Both the position numbers and the translations under genes were made by a program. A model generated the notes under the pieces. That model saw nothing but the letters and a program-made list of their open reading frames with translations, did no database searches and was not told the DNA's origin. From positions 2,117,001-2,181,000 of the forward strand of contig NZ_CP013342.1 in NCBI RefSeq assembly GCF_001610975.1: 64,000 bases of DNA, read 5' to 3'. Position 1 is the stretch's first letter; each line of letters starts with the position of its first letter. This DNA comes from Sphingopyxis terrae subsp. terrae NBRC 15098 (GTDB lineage Bacteria; Pseudomonadota; Alphaproteobacteria; Sphingomonadales; Sphingomonadaceae). Positions 39,069 through 48,359 of the stretch are shown piece by piece.

Positions 39069-39368
39069 ATGGACGGGATCGACATGGTGCTGCATGCGCC
39101 GGCGCGGCTGCAGATCGCCGCGCTACTCGCCAAGGTCAGCGAGATGGAGTTCGCCAAGCTGCGCGAGCTGGTTCAGGTCAGCGATTCGGTGCTGTCCAAG
39201 CATCTCGCCGCGCTGGTCGACGAAGGCTATGTCGATTTGCGCAAGGCGCCGCTCGGGGGACGCCAGCGGACATGGGCTTCGCTGACCCGCGCCGGGCACC
39301 GCGCGCTCGAGGCGCATGTCGCCGCGCTGCGCGCCATCGTCGCCCATCTTCCCGTCGCGGCCGAATAA
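39069..39368 (+). CDS. Small winged-helix transcriptional regulator
   Basis: A 99-residue winged-helix protein of the HTH_27/MarR-like small type. It contains LQIAALLAKVSEMEFAKLRE, then the recognition helix region VSDSVLSKHLAALVDEGYV, then the wing LRKAPLGGRQRTWASLT and a C-terminal helix. It probably dimerises and binds the TTTCC-N5-GGAAA dyads upstream of its own operon. Such regulators are usually autorepressors; the ligand is unknown. Confidence 0.9.
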   Translation: MDGIDMVLHAPARLQIAALLAKVSEMEFAKLRELVQVSDSVLSKHLAALVDEGYVDLRKAPLGGRQRTWASLTRAGHRALEAHVAALRAIVAHLPVAAE

Positions 39369-39443
39369 GGCTAGGGGCGTCGCGGCTTTCCGGTCGGGGT
39401 GCGGGGGCCGGCTTTGCCCATTGCCTCGCCGGATGATCTGAGC

Positions 39444-40913
39444 ATGAAAGCAGATATGGTGCCCGATAGCGGCATCGCCGCGGGGACGGTGTCGCGGCGT
39501 GACTGGACGGCGTTGCTGGCGCTGGCGCTCGTGTTGCGGCTGGTCGCGGCGTGGCAGGAAAGCGTGCTGCACCCAGACGAGGTCTTCCAATATCTCGAAG
39601 GCGCGTTCCGCCTGCTCCACGGCTATTCGGTCGTGACCTGGGAGTATCGCGACGGGATGCGCGGCGATCTTTATCCCGCCTTGCTCGCGCTGCCGATGCG
39701 GCTCGGCGAATGGATCGCGCCCGACGGCAGCCTGACCATCTGGTTGCCGCGAATGATGATGGCGATATTGTCGCTGTCGATCGTCGCCGCAGCCGGGGCG
39801 ATCGGGGCGCGGGTGTCGCGGCTGCATTTCTGGACCGCGGGACTGATCGCCGCATGCTGGCCTGACCTTGTTGCCTTTGCGCCGCATCCGCTGACCGAGC
39901 AGATGGCGGCCCTGCTCGCGGCACCAGCGATCGCGCTGCTTTGGCTACCAGGGCGCAGCGCACGACAGCTGATGATCATCGGCGCTGCCGTGGGCCTGGC
40001 GGTCGTGTTTCGGCCGCATGTCGCGCCCGCGCTGGCGCTGGGGCTGCTCGTGCACGTCTGGCGGGCCGGGCCGCGCAGTCTCTGGCCGCTTGTCGCCGGG
40101 GGTTTGGTCGGGCTGGCGATCGGCGCGGTCAGCGATGTTGCGGGGGGGCATTGGCCGTTCGAATGGTTGGTGCACAATGTCGATCGCAACATCGTCGATA
40201 ATGTGTCGGCGCGTTACGGCGTGTCGGGACCATTCCAATATGCGGTCGATCTTCTGGCGCTGTGGGGCCTGTGGACCGCTCCAATCCTCGTGCTGGCGGC
40301 GCTCGGTGCGCGGCGCTATCCGCTGCTCGCGGTGGTTGCGATCGCCAATATCCTGGTCCACTCGGCGATCGGCCACAAGGAATATCGGTTTATCATCCTG
40401 TCGGTGACGGCGATCATATTGCTCGCGGGCGTCGGTACCGGCGATGCGATCGCTGCACTGCGCGCGCAGCGGGGGCGACAGGGGTGGCGGGTGGCGCTGG
40501 TGCTGGGCGCGGGCTGGATTGCCGCCGCGGCCCATGTTGCGCCCGCGCTGCATAAATGGGGCGCGCGGGTCGTAACGCCCTTCAGCGCCGCGGCCTCCGA
40601 CGGGCTGCGCGCAGATCCGGGACTGTGCGGCATGGCGGTGGTCGGCAATCGCTTTTTCCGCGTCTATGGCTACGCGCGGCTGCAGCGGCGGGTGCCGATC
40701 TTCGTTCAGGCGCCGGGCGATCCGCACGTCGACCCCGCCCAGTTCAACGCCGCGCTGGTCTGGAAAGGACATGCGGACGCCCTGACCCCCGATTTTCGCG
40801 CGACGATCTGTTCTGCCGACGGCAGTCAATGCCTGTACGAGCGGAAGGGCGGTTGCAGCGCCGCGACCTCACGGGCAGAAATAAATCGCTATCTTGCCGA
40901 TCGCGGGATGTAG
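39444..40913 (+). CDS. GT22-type lipid-linked mannosyltransferase homologue
   Basis: A 489-residue inner-membrane protein with about ten helices. The first loop carries HPDEVFQYLE (His43-Pro-Asp45-Glu46), the catalytic signature of the PIG-B/ALG9/ALG12 family (GT22), and a late loop has HKEYRF (His311-Lys-Glu313), the second family signature. In eukaryotes these enzymes add mannose from dolichol-phosphate-mannose to GPI or N-glycan precursors. Bacterial members exist but are little studied, and the donor here is unknown, probably an undecaprenyl-linked sugar. ATG 39444 is used. A small membrane-protein gene follows at once. Confidence 0.85.
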   Translation: MKADMVPDSGIAAGTVSRRDWTALLALALVLRLVAAWQESVLHPDEVFQYLEGAFRLLHGYSVVTWEYRDGMRGDLYPALLALPMRLGEWIAPDGSLTIWLPRMMMAILSLSIVAAAGAIGARVSRLHFWTAGLIAACWPDLVAFAPHPLTEQMAALLAAPAIALLWLPGRSARQLMIIGAAVGLAVVFRPHVAPALALGLLVHVWRAGPRSLWPLVAGGLVGLAIGAVSDVAGGHWPFEWLVHNVDRNIVDNVSARYGVSGPFQYAVDLLALWGLWTAPILVLAALGARRYPLLAVVAIANILVHSAIGHKEYRFIILSVTAIILLAGVGTGDAIAALRAQRGRQGWRVALVLGAGWIAAAAHVAPALHKWGARVVTPFSAAASDGLRADPGLCGMAVVGNRFFRVYGYARLQRRVPIFVQAPGDPHVDPAQFNAALVWKGHADALTPDFRATICSADGSQCLYERKGGCSAATSRAEINRYLADRGM

Positions 40914-40923
40914 GAGGATGCCG

Positions 40924-41190
40924 ATGCGACCCGATCTGGACGATCCCGAGGCGCGCGCCGCCTATCGCCGTGAACTGCTCGGCGTCGGGCGCGGGATGCG
41001 GCGCGTCGGCTTTGCCGCAAGCCTGCTCGCGCTCGCGCTGCTGATGGGGCCGCGGATGGGCGGTCCGTGGATGCTCGGCCCGCTGCCGACGCAATATTGG
41101 GGCTGGGCGGCGCTGCTGCTCAGCTGGACGCTGTTCGTCGTCGTGATCGTGCGGCGCACCCGCCACCACAAGCGGCGGATGGCTGAATAG
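40924..41190 (+). CDS. Small two-helix membrane protein
   Basis: An 88-residue protein with a charged N-terminus and two membrane helices (about 29-41 and 58-76) separated by a Gly/Pro-rich turn, ending in a basic tail HHKRRMAE. TAGGAGG lies 7 bases before ATG 40924, overlapping the stop codon of the glycosyltransferase gene, so translation is likely coupled. An ATG at 40918 is too close to that site. Function unknown; perhaps an accessory subunit of the glycosyltransferase. Confidence 0.72.
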   Translation: MRPDLDDPEARAAYRRELLGVGRGMRRVGFAASLLALALLMGPRMGGPWMLGPLPTQYWGWAALLLSWTLFVVVIVRRTRHHKRRMAE

Positions 41191-41200
41191 CCATCCGCCG
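41173..41200. terminator. Perfect 12-bp hairpin between convergent genes
   Basis: CGGCGGATGGCT (41173-41184), loop GAAT, AGCCATCCGCCG (41189-41200): every base pairs. It overlaps the stop codon of the small membrane-protein gene and lies 9 bases from the stop of the convergent monooxygenase gene. It lacks a T tract, so a bidirectional terminator or RNA-end stabiliser is inferred. Confidence 0.6.
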
Positions 41201-41208
41201 GATCGCGA

Positions 41209-42726
41209 TCAGGCGTAGCGGAATTCGTCGCTGCGCAGGTCGATGAGCGGGAACGCATCCTTTTCGGCCCAGTAATCCTGATTGTGCCGCCATTCGGGCT
41301 TGTCGCCGCGCCGCGGCATCGCATCGAGCCCGCGCATCAGATAGCCGGGATTGAAATTGTCCGCCTCGATCCACGGCATGATCGCCATCCCCTCGTCCTG
41401 CGGGCGCAGCACGACCTCGACCTTCTTTGCGCCGATATCGTCCATGTGGTTGAGCAGATTGCAGACGAAATCGCCCATCATGTCGACGCGCAGCGTCCAG
41501 CTCGCGCGGAAATAGCCCATCACCCACGCCATGTTGGGAACGCCGGTCATCATCATGCCGCGGTAGGTGACGGTGTCGGCCCAATCGACGGGCTTGCCGT
41601 CGACCTCGAACGGGATACCGCCCATGACCGAGAGGTTGAAGCCCGTTGCGGCGACGATGATATCGGCCTCGATCTCGGTTCCGTCCGCGGTGCGGACGCC
41701 CGTTTCGGTGAAGCTGTCGATCGTGTCGGTGACGACGGTCAGCTTGCCCGCCGTCGCGGCACGGAAGATGTCGCCTTCGGGGCAGAAGGCGAGCCGCTGC
41801 TGCCAGGGGCGGTATTTCGGGGTGAAATGCGGTTCGAACGAAAAATCCGGATCGCCCGAAAAGGCGCGGATCAGCTCTTTAAGCTCTTCGAACACCTGAT
41901 CGGGTTCGGTCTGGCAGCGGCGCGTCATCAGATCCTGATCGTGCATGATCTGCGCGCGCACGACGCGGTGGACCGTAGGTTCGTCGATCCCGACCTCGCG
42001 CAGCCGGTCGGCAAGTTCGTTCTTGTTTTCGGAGCAGAAAAAATAGGTCGGCGAGCGCTGGAGCATCGTTACATGCGCCGCCTTCTCGGCAAAGGCGGGG
42101 ACGATCGTCGCGGCGGTCGCGCCCGATCCGATGACGAGGATGCGCTTGCCCGCATAGTCGGTCGCGGGATCCCAGAGCTGGGCGTGGACGAACTGGCCCT
42201 TATAGTCCGAAAGGCCCGGCCAGTCGGGGATGTAGGGCTTCTCATGGTCGTAATAGCCCTGGCACATCCACAGGAAATTGGCGGTGAAGACGACGGCGGC
42301 GCCATCGGCCTTGCGCACCGCCTCGACCGTCCAGCAGTTCTGCTCGCTCGACCAGCGGCAGGCGGTGATGCGGTGGCCGTAATGAATATGGTCGCCGATG
42401 CCGTTTTCGTCGATCACCTCGCCCATATATTTCAGGATTTCATCGGCGCTGGCGATCGGCGCGCCGACCCAGGGCTTGAAGCGATAGCCGAAGGTGTAGA
42501 GATCCGAATCGGAGCGGACGCCGGGATATTTGTGCGTTTCCCAAGTGCCGCCGAACGTGTCCTTCATCTCGAGGATCGCATAGCTTTTGCCGGGGCACTG
42601 ATGCTGGAGATGATAGGCCGAACCGATGCCCGAAATCCCCGCGCCGACGATCAGCACGTCGACATGATTGGCATCCTTGGCAGTGGTGGCTTCGCGCGCC
42701 GCGGCGCGCGCCGTCGTGGTCGTCAT
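41209..42726 (-). CDS. Flavin monooxygenase, EthA-like Baeyer-Villiger type
   Basis: A 505-residue FAD/NADPH monooxygenase. The FAD-binding loop is VGAGISGIGS near residue 27, and the NADPH-binding loop is VIGSGATAATI near 200. The Baeyer-Villiger signature appears as YKGQFVHAQLWD. The segments KSYAILEMKDTFGGTWE, RSDSDLYTFGYRFKPW and GIPNMAWVMGYFRASW follow mycobacterial EthA closely as I recall it. EthA oxidises ketones and activates thioamide drugs. No TetR regulator is adjacent. Likely role: oxidation of ketones or sulfur compounds of unknown origin. Confidence 0.9.
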   Translation of the reverse strand: MTTTTARAAAREATTAKDANHVDVLIVGAGISGIGSAYHLQHQCPGKSYAILEMKDTFGGTWETHKYPGVRSDSDLYTFGYRFKPWVGAPIASADEILKYMGEVIDENGIGDHIHYGHRITACRWSSEQNCWTVEAVRKADGAAVVFTANFLWMCQGYYDHEKPYIPDWPGLSDYKGQFVHAQLWDPATDYAGKRILVIGSGATAATIVPAFAEKAAHVTMLQRSPTYFFCSENKNELADRLREVGIDEPTVHRVVRAQIMHDQDLMTRRCQTEPDQVFEELKELIRAFSGDPDFSFEPHFTPKYRPWQQRLAFCPEGDIFRAATAGKLTVVTDTIDSFTETGVRTADGTEIEADIIVAATGFNLSVMGGIPFEVDGKPVDWADTVTYRGMMMTGVPNMAWVMGYFRASWTLRVDMMGDFVCNLLNHMDDIGAKKVEVVLRPQDEGMAIMPWIEADNFNPGYLMRGLDAMPRRGDKPEWRHNQDYWAEKDAFPLIDLRSDEFRYA

Positions 42727-42836
42727 GGCTTGTCCGCTCCCATTTTCTCTAGTTAGGGTGATTACCCTATACTATCGAGCATGAGTCGCGCCAGTCCGCT
42801 TTGATGTGGATCAAAAGCGCCCGTGCCGACGCGCGG

Positions 42837-43292
42837 TCAGCCGGTGCGGCGTGCCAGCCAGACCCCTGCGACCATCAGCGCAATTCCGGCGAGCCGCGCG
42901 GTGTCGACCGGAAAGCGCTGGGCGCCGAACAGGCCGAAATGATCGATGATCGCGGCGCTCGTCAGCTGTCCCACCAGCACGAAGAAGATCGCATTGCCGA
43001 CCCCGAAGCGCGGCGCGATGAAAGTCACGGAGATCACGTAGAAAGCAACGAACAGCCCGCCGAAATAGAAATGAAAGGGAATGTCGGCGGAAAAGCGGAT
43101 GTCGCCGAGCGCGCCGGTCGCGACAGCCCCGGTAAGCGCAACGAGCAGTGCAAGCCCGAAGAGGATGACCGATGCCGCCATCGGGCTGCCAAGCCGTCCG
43201 CCGAGCCCGCCGTTGAGCGCGGCGAGGATCGGGATGCCGACCCCGGTGAGGAACATGATCGAGGCAAAGGTTGGGGCGGGGTTTGCGCTCAT
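42837..43292 (-). CDS. YdcZ-type (DUF606) DMT family membrane protein
   Basis: A 151-residue protein with five hydrophobic helices, matching the short single-repeat drug/metabolite transporters of the YdcZ family, which normally work as dimers or pairs. Features are PILAALNGGLGGRLGSPMAA early, FYFGGLFVAFYVISVTFIAP, and FFVLVGQLTSAAIIDHFGLF. Only one half is present here, as is usual. It is the last gene of the LysR-linked operon, 31 bases after the NTF2-like gene. Substrate unknown. Confidence 0.86.
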   Translation of the reverse strand: MSANPAPTFASIMFLTGVGIPILAALNGGLGGRLGSPMAASVILFGLALLVALTGAVATGALGDIRFSADIPFHFYFGGLFVAFYVISVTFIAPRFGVGNAIFFVLVGQLTSAAIIDHFGLFGAQRFPVDTARLAGIALMVAGVWLARRTG

Positions 43293-43323
43293 GCGGTCTG
43301 TCCTTGATTGCGGGGGGCGGAGG

Positions 43324-43803
43324 CTAGAGCCCCAGTTCGTCGAGGCCGGGGTGATTGTCAGGGCGGCGGCCCGTGTCGCCGCGATCCCAATGGAGCAAGC
43401 GCGCCGACTCGGCAATGGCGAGGTCGTTGATGCTCGCGATGCGCCGCGCCATCTGGCCGTCCACTGCAAATTCCCAATTTTCATTGCCGTAGGACCGCCA
43501 CCATTGGCCGTCATGGTCGTGCCATTCATAGGCGAAGCGCACCGCGATCCGGTTGTCGGTGAAGGCCCACAGCGTCTTGATCAGGCGGTAATCCTGCTCG
43601 CGCTGCCATTTGGCGGAGAGGAAGTCGATGATGGCGTCGCGCCCGGCAAGAAAGATGTCGCGGTTCCGCCAGACGCTGTCCGGCGTATAGGCGAGCGCGA
43701 CGCGCGCGGGGTCGCGGCTGTTCCATCCATCCTCGGCCAGCCGGACCTTGTGCGCTGCGCTTGCAGCGTCGAATGGCGGCAGCGGCGCGCGGGTGCCGGT
43801 CAT
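43324..43803 (-). CDS. NTF2-like protein (DUF1348)
   Basis: A 159-residue cytoplasmic protein of the NTF2/SnoaL superfamily, DUF1348 branch. Signatures are [47 protein letters not shown] and [16 protein letters not shown]. Family members are small alpha-beta barrels; this branch has no assigned activity. Its ATG overlaps the GST stop by four bases, so the genes are coupled. Confidence 0.92.
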   Translation of the reverse strand: MTGTRAPLPPFDAASAAHKVRLAEDGWNSRDPARVALAYTPDSVWRNRDIFLAGRDAIIDFLSAKWQREQDYRLIKTLWAFTDNRIAVRFAYEWHDHDGQWWRSYGNENWEFAVDGQMARRIASINDLAIAESARLLHWDRGDTGRRPDNHPGLDELGL

Positions 43804-44432
43804 TGTGCTGCCTCCCGCACCCATTCGTTCGTGGCGGGCCATCCGGGCATGGCGGGAAAGCCCGGTAGCGCAGCGATGCGGCGCGTCCAGTCGCGGATAT
43901 GGGGCCAGTCGTCGAGGTCGATGCCGCCGTCGGGCGCGAGCGCCAGATAGGGGCTTGCGGCGATGTCGGCGATCGTCAGCCGGTCGCCGACAAGCCAGGT
44001 GCGCGCGGCCAGATGCGCATCGACGACCGGGAGGATACGCATCGCCACGGCGCGCGCGCGCGACCGGTCGATCGTCCAGCCGAACAGCTTTTCGGCGCGC
44101 AGCAGCGCGGGGCCGTTGAAGATTTCATTGGCGGCGTGCGACAGCCAGACGGCAATCGCGCCGCGCTCTTCCGCCGTGTGGCCGTCCCAGTCCCCGGGCC
44201 GGTGGCGGGCGGCGAGATAGGCAAGGATCGCCTGGCTGTCGCGCAGGACGAAATCGCCTTCGGCATAGACGGGTATCTGCGCCATCGGATTGAGCGCGCG
44301 AAAGGCATCGCCCTGCCGCCGCTCGGCGTCGACCGTCTCTTCTTCATAGGCGAGTCCGAGGAAGGCGAGCGCCATGCGCACCTTGTGTGCATTGCCCGAC
44401 AGAGGCGAACCATAGAGGCAGATCATTGTCAT
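43800..44432 (-). CDS. Glutathione S-transferase
   Basis: A 210-residue GST. The thioredoxin-like domain begins [20 protein letters not shown] with the likely active Ser in GSPLSGN, and contains [19 protein letters not shown] with the cis-Pro and glutathione-binding DS. The helical C-terminal domain has [20 protein letters not shown] with the N-capping box. It resembles beta/theta classes. Start ATG 44432 (or 44426) overlaps the stop of the upstream PPOX gene. It is cytoplasmic. It may remove electrophiles or peroxides linked to the operon. Confidence 0.93.
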   Translation of the reverse strand: MTMICLYGSPLSGNAHKVRMALAFLGLAYEEETVDAERRQGDAFRALNPMAQIPVYAEGDFVLRDSQAILAYLAARHRPGDWDGHTAEERGAIAVWLSHAANEIFNGPALLRAEKLFGWTIDRSRARAVAMRILPVVDAHLAARTWLVGDRLTIADIAASPYLALAPDGGIDLDDWPHIRDWTRRIAALPGFPAMPGWPATNEWVREAAQ

Positions 44433-45052
44433 TCTCCCTTCTGGGCCGCGCGCAATGCGTCGACCTGCGCGCGCAGCTGGTTGAGCTCGGCAGCCATCGG
44501 ACGGACGGCGGCGGAGATTTCGGCTTCGGTGAAGCGCGGCGTTATGTGCTGGGGGCAGTTCCAGTCGAAACCCGCGACGTCGATCACGAAGCCGCGCTCG
44601 GGGGTTGCGCGGTAGCCTTCGGGCATCAGCGAGGTCACGAGCGCGGGATCTTCGGCGATCTCGACGATCCGCCCCTCGCCGATCAGTTTGAGCCGCCGGC
44701 GGTTGGGATAGTCCATCAGGAACAGCGAGACGCGCGGATTTTCAGCGAGATTGGCGGTGCTGATAAATTGGCGGTTGCCCGTAAAGTCGGCGAAGCCGAG
44801 GCGGTTGCCGCCGAGCGGGCGCAGGAAGCCGGGCGGGCCACCGCGGTGCTGGATATAGGGCCAGCCGTCGGCGGTTATGCTGCCCAGATAGAAGCTGTCG
44901 CGGGCGGCAATGAAGTCGAGTTCGCGGGCGGTCAGCGTGTCGCTGCCGTCGCTGTCGGCCTCCATCCGTGCGTAGCTGGCGCGCGATCCGTGCCGCGCCT
45001 GCAGGCGCCGCGCCGCGTCGGTGAACAAAGTGCGGAGATAATGTTGCGCCAT
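44429..45052 (-). CDS. Pyridoxamine 5'-phosphate oxidase-fold flavoprotein
   Basis: A 207-residue protein of the split-barrel FMN-binding (PPOX) superfamily. Typical parts are FYLGSITADGWPYIQHRGGP, LGFADFTGNRQFISTANLAE and NPRVSLFLMDYPNRRRLKLI. It is the FMN-binding domain of the type near HugZ/PPOX class. The C-terminal region has a proline/aspartate stretch ending in a coiled coil (LNQLRAQVDALRAAQ). It is the first gene of the operon and divergent from the LysR gene. The substrate is not known; it need not be pyridoxamine phosphate. Confidence 0.9.
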   Translation of the reverse strand: MAQHYLRTLFTDAARRLQARHGSRASYARMEADSDGSDTLTARELDFIAARDSFYLGSITADGWPYIQHRGGPPGFLRPLGGNRLGFADFTGNRQFISTANLAENPRVSLFLMDYPNRRRLKLIGEGRIVEIAEDPALVTSLMPEGYRATPERGFVIDVAGFDWNCPQHITPRFTEAEISAAVRPMAAELNQLRAQVDALRAAQKGE

Positions 45053-45133
45053 GCGGGGGGCCTTCCGACAAGAGGGCGCGAGCGGGGCGCCGCGATCGGG
45101 GGTTGGGGGCCTCCCTCGCTCGCAAACCCTATC

Positions 45134-45198
45134 TATCGTGTTGCTGTATGCGCGATAATCAGCGATTGATGGATATCTCTATTTCAATATGCGGAATA
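45134..45198. promoter_or_regulatory. Candidate LysR-type operators between divergent genes
   Basis: The 150-base gap between the PPOX operon and the lysR gene is A/T-rich at its right end. It holds a dyad TATCG-N14-CGATA (45134-45157) and, nearer the lysR start, TATTTC-N7-GGAATA (45180-45198). LysR proteins usually bind T-N11-A dyads in this kind of gap. Suggestive only. Confidence 0.35.
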
Positions 45199-45202
45199 AT
45201 CG

Positions 45203-46093
45203 ATGGACCGGCTGCTGACTCTTGAGATGTTCGTGGCGGTGGCGGGCGAAGGCGGATTCGCTGCCGCCGCGCGCAAGATCGGCAGTTCGCCGCCCGCGGT
45301 GACGCGGGGCATTGCTGCGCTCGAGGAGCGGCTCGGCACGAGCCTTTTCCACCGCTCGACCCGCGCGGTCGCGCTGACCGACGAGGGCGCGGTCTTTCTG
45401 GGGCAGGCGCGGCGTATCCTGGCCGATCTTGCGGGGGCCGAGCGGGCGCTGCGCGGTGGCGAGGCCGAACCGCGCGGCCAACTCTACCTGACCGCGCCGG
45501 TGATGTTCGGGCGGCTGCATGTCCTGCCCGTGGTCGGCGACCTGCTCGCCCGGCATGATGCGCTGGCGGTGCGGATGATGCTGATCGACCGCAATGTCCG
45601 CATTGTCGAGGAGGGCATCGACATCGCGCTGCGTATCGGACCGCTTGCCGATTCGAGCCTGAAGGCGGTCCGCATCGGCGCGGTGCGGCAGATGTTGGTC
45701 GCGAGCCCCGGCTATCTGGCGCGGCGGGGCGCCCCCGCGACGATCGACGCGCTCGCCGACCATGATCTGATCATCTCGACCGGGCCGCGCGCGGCGGGCG
45801 AATGGAGTTTTGCCGAGCGTCGCTGGCGGGTCGAGCCGCGCCCGCGGCTGGTGGTGAACACCGTCGATGCGGCGATGGCGGCGGCCGAAGCGGGGATCGG
45901 AATCGCCAATCTGCTGAGTTATCAGGTGATGGACGGCGTCGATGGCGGGCGCCTGATCGCGCTGCTCAACGCCAAGCAGCCGCCGCCCTTGCCTGTCCAT
46001 CTGGTCTTCGAACAGTCGCGCGCCGGCCTGCCCGCGGTCCGCCTTTTGATCGAGGCGATGCGGCGCCGGATGCGATCGGCGGGGCTGGGGTGA
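45203..46093 (+). CDS. LysR family transcriptional regulator
   Basis: A 296-residue LysR regulator. The N-terminal helix-turn-helix is LLTLEMFVAVAGEGGFAAAA then RKIGSSPPAVTRGIAALEER and LGTSLFHRSTRAVALTDEG. The C-terminal periplasmic-binding-like effector domain follows. It is closest in style to the CrgA/AaeR-like subgroup. It is divergent from the PPOX-GST-NTF2-YdcZ operon, which it most likely controls. The effector is unknown. Confidence 0.95.
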   Translation: MDRLLTLEMFVAVAGEGGFAAAARKIGSSPPAVTRGIAALEERLGTSLFHRSTRAVALTDEGAVFLGQARRILADLAGAERALRGGEAEPRGQLYLTAPVMFGRLHVLPVVGDLLARHDALAVRMMLIDRNVRIVEEGIDIALRIGPLADSSLKAVRIGAVRQMLVASPGYLARRGAPATIDALADHDLIISTGPRAAGEWSFAERRWRVEPRPRLVVNTVDAAMAAAEAGIGIANLLSYQVMDGVDGGRLIALLNAKQPPPLPVHLVFEQSRAGLPAVRLLIEAMRRRMRSAGLG

Positions 46094-46156
46094 CGCGGGC
46101 ACCGCGCTCCGCTACGGCATGGTGATGACCGATCGTCTCTTTCCGACCGCGCGCCG

Positions 46157-46384
46157 ATGAGCCGCGCTCCGCGCCTTGCCGGCTATGCGCTGATGGCGGC
46201 GGCGGTGCTGCTGGCGCTTGCGATGCGGCGCGGGCTGATCGAGAGCCTGGGGCCGTTTCCGGTCGCGGCGGTGGCACTGCTGATCGGGATGATTGGCGTG
46301 ATGCTGGTGTTCACCGACCTGATGGTGCGCGGGCTTTATGCACAGATCGGTGCGGCCAAGCGAGCCGAGGACGAGGGCGAGTAG
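46157..46384 (+). CDS. Small two-helix membrane protein
   Basis: A 75-residue protein with two membrane helices (about 7-24 and 33-56) and an acidic tail [10 protein letters not shown] see no named family. It lies 46 bases before dxs on the same strand, so it may share its transcript. The call rests on its hydrophobic pattern and on the lack of any competing gene. Confidence 0.6.
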   Translation: MSRAPRLAGYALMAAAVLLALAMRRGLIESLGPFPVAAVALLIGMIGVMLVFTDLMVRGLYAQIGAAKRAEDEGE

Positions 46385-46430
46385 CGCCTTTTCGTTCGAC
46401 ACTATCGGCGCTTATCATTATGACGGGCCG

Positions 46431-48359
46431 ATGACCGACCGTCCGCATACGCCGCTGCTCGACACGGTGGATGTCCCCGCCGACCTCCGCAAGCTCAAGC
46501 CCGAACAGCTTCGCCAGTTCGCCGACGAACTGCGCGCTGAAACCATTTCCGCCGTGGGAACCACGGGCGGCCATCTGGGGTCGGGGCTGGGCGTCGTCGA
46601 ACTTACCACCGCGCTGCATTATGTCTTCGACACGCCCCGCGACAAGATTGTGTGGGACGTCGGCCACCAATGCTATCCGCACAAGATCATCACCGGCCGC
46701 CGCGACCGGATCCGCACGCTGCGCCAGGGCGGCGGGCTGTCGGGCTTCACCAAGCGCAGCGAGAGCGAATATGACCCGTTCGGCGCCGCCCATTCGTCGA
46801 CCTCGATCAGCGCCGCGCTGGGCTTTGCGGTCGCGAACAAGCTGAAGAACGAACCCGGCCGCGCGATCGCGGTGATCGGCGACGGGTCGATGTCGGCGGG
46901 CATGGCCTATGAGGCGATGAACAATGCCAAGCAGGCGGGCAATCGCCTGATCGTCATCCTGAACGACAATGACATGTCGATTGCGCCGCCGGTCGGGGGC
47001 CTGTCGGCCTATCTGGCGCGGCTGGTGTCGTCGCGGCCCTTCGTCGAGCTGCGCGAAATCGCGCGGCGCTTCGCCCGCAAGCTGCCGCAGCCGCTGCACA
47101 AGGCGGCGAGGAAGACCGACGAGTTTGCGCGCGGCATGGCGATGGGCGGAACGCTGTTCGAGGAACTGGGCTTTTATTATGTCGGCCCGATCGACGGCCA
47201 TAATCTCGACCATCTGATCCCGGTGCTCGAGAATGTCCGCGACAGCGACCATGGCCCGGTGCTGATCCATGCGGTGACGATGAAGGGCAAGGGCTATGCC
47301 CCCGCCGAGGCCGCCGCCGACAAATATCATGGCGTCCAGAAATTCGATGTCATCACCGGCGAGCAGGCGAAGGCGCCGCCGGGGCCGCCCGCGTATCAGA
47401 ATGTGTTCGGCGAAACGCTGGCCAAGCTCGCCGACAGCGACCCGCGCATCGTCGCGATCACCGCCGCGATGCCATCGGGCACCGGGGTCGACAAATTTGC
47501 GAAGGCGCATCCCGACCGGAGCTTCGACGTCGGCATCGCCGAACAGCATGCGGTGACGTTCGCGGCGGGGCTCGCGGCGCAGGGGATGCGGCCGTTCGCG
47601 GCGATCTATTCGACCTTCCTCCAGCGCGCCTATGACCAGGTCGTGCATGATGTTGCGATCCAGAATCTGCCGGTGCGTTTTGCGATCGACCGCGCCGGGC
47701 TGGTCGGTGCCGACGGATCGACCCATGCGGGATCGTTCGACGTCACCTATCTCGCAACGCTGCCCAATATGGTGGTGATGGCGGCTGCCGACGAGGCCGA
47801 GCTGGTCCACATGACCTATACCGCGGCCGAATATGACGACGGCCCGATCGCCTTTCGCTATCCGCGCGGCAATGGCACCGGCGTACCGCTGCCCGACACG
47901 CCCGAGAAGCTGGAGATCGGCAAAGGCCGCGTCGTGCGTGCCGGCAAAACGGTCGCGATCTTCTCGCTCGGCACCCGGCTTGCCGAGGCGCTGAAGGCCG
48001 CCGACACATTGGAAGCGCGCGGTCTGTCGACGAGCGTGATCGACCTGCGCTTCGCCAAGCCGCTCGACGAGGAGCTGATCCGCAAGACGCTGGCGAGCCA
48101 CGAGGTGTGCGTGACGATCGAGGAGGGCGCGATCGGCGGGCTGGGCGCGCATGTGCTGACGCTGGCGAGCGACGCGGGGCTGATCGACGCAGGGCTGAAG
48201 CTGCGCACGATGCGGCTGCCCGACATGTTCCAGGACCAGGATTCGCCGCAGGCGCAATATGACGCCGCGGGGCTGAATGCGCCGCAGATCGTCGACACGG
48301 TGCTGAAAGCGCTGCGTCACAATAGCGCGGGGGTCGAGGAAGCGGGCGCACGGGCTTGA
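46431..48359 (+). CDS. dxs: 1-deoxy-D-xylulose-5-phosphate synthase
   Basis: A 642-residue thiamine-diphosphate enzyme that condenses pyruvate and glyceraldehyde-3-phosphate, the first step of the MEP isoprenoid pathway. The TPP-binding motif is [17 protein letters not shown] followed by NDNDMSI. The N-terminus has [18 protein letters not shown] and [12 protein letters not shown], the middle [11 protein letters not shown] and the Transketolase C domain [13 protein letters not shown]. Length is typical. It ends in a four-base TTGA overlap with the next gene. Confidence 0.98.
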   Translation: MTDRPHTPLLDTVDVPADLRKLKPEQLRQFADELRAETISAVGTTGGHLGSGLGVVELTTALHYVFDTPRDKIVWDVGHQCYPHKIITGRRDRIRTLRQGGGLSGFTKRSESEYDPFGAAHSSTSISAALGFAVANKLKNEPGRAIAVIGDGSMSAGMAYEAMNNAKQAGNRLIVILNDNDMSIAPPVGGLSAYLARLVSSRPFVELREIARRFARKLPQPLHKAARKTDEFARGMAMGGTLFEELGFYYVGPIDGHNLDHLIPVLENVRDSDHGPVLIHAVTMKGKGYAPAEAAADKYHGVQKFDVITGEQAKAPPGPPAYQNVFGETLAKLADSDPRIVAITAAMPSGTGVDKFAKAHPDRSFDVGIAEQHAVTFAAGLAAQGMRPFAAIYSTFLQRAYDQVVHDVAIQNLPVRFAIDRAGLVGADGSTHAGSFDVTYLATLPNMVVMAAADEAELVHMTYTAAEYDDGPIAFRYPRGNGTGVPLPDTPEKLEIGKGRVVRAGKTVAIFSLGTRLAEALKAADTLEARGLSTSVIDLRFAKPLDEELIRKTLASHEVCVTIEEGAIGGLGAHVLTLASDAGLIDAGLKLRTMRLPDMFQDQDSPQAQYDAAGLNAPQIVDTVLKALRHNSAGVEEAGARA

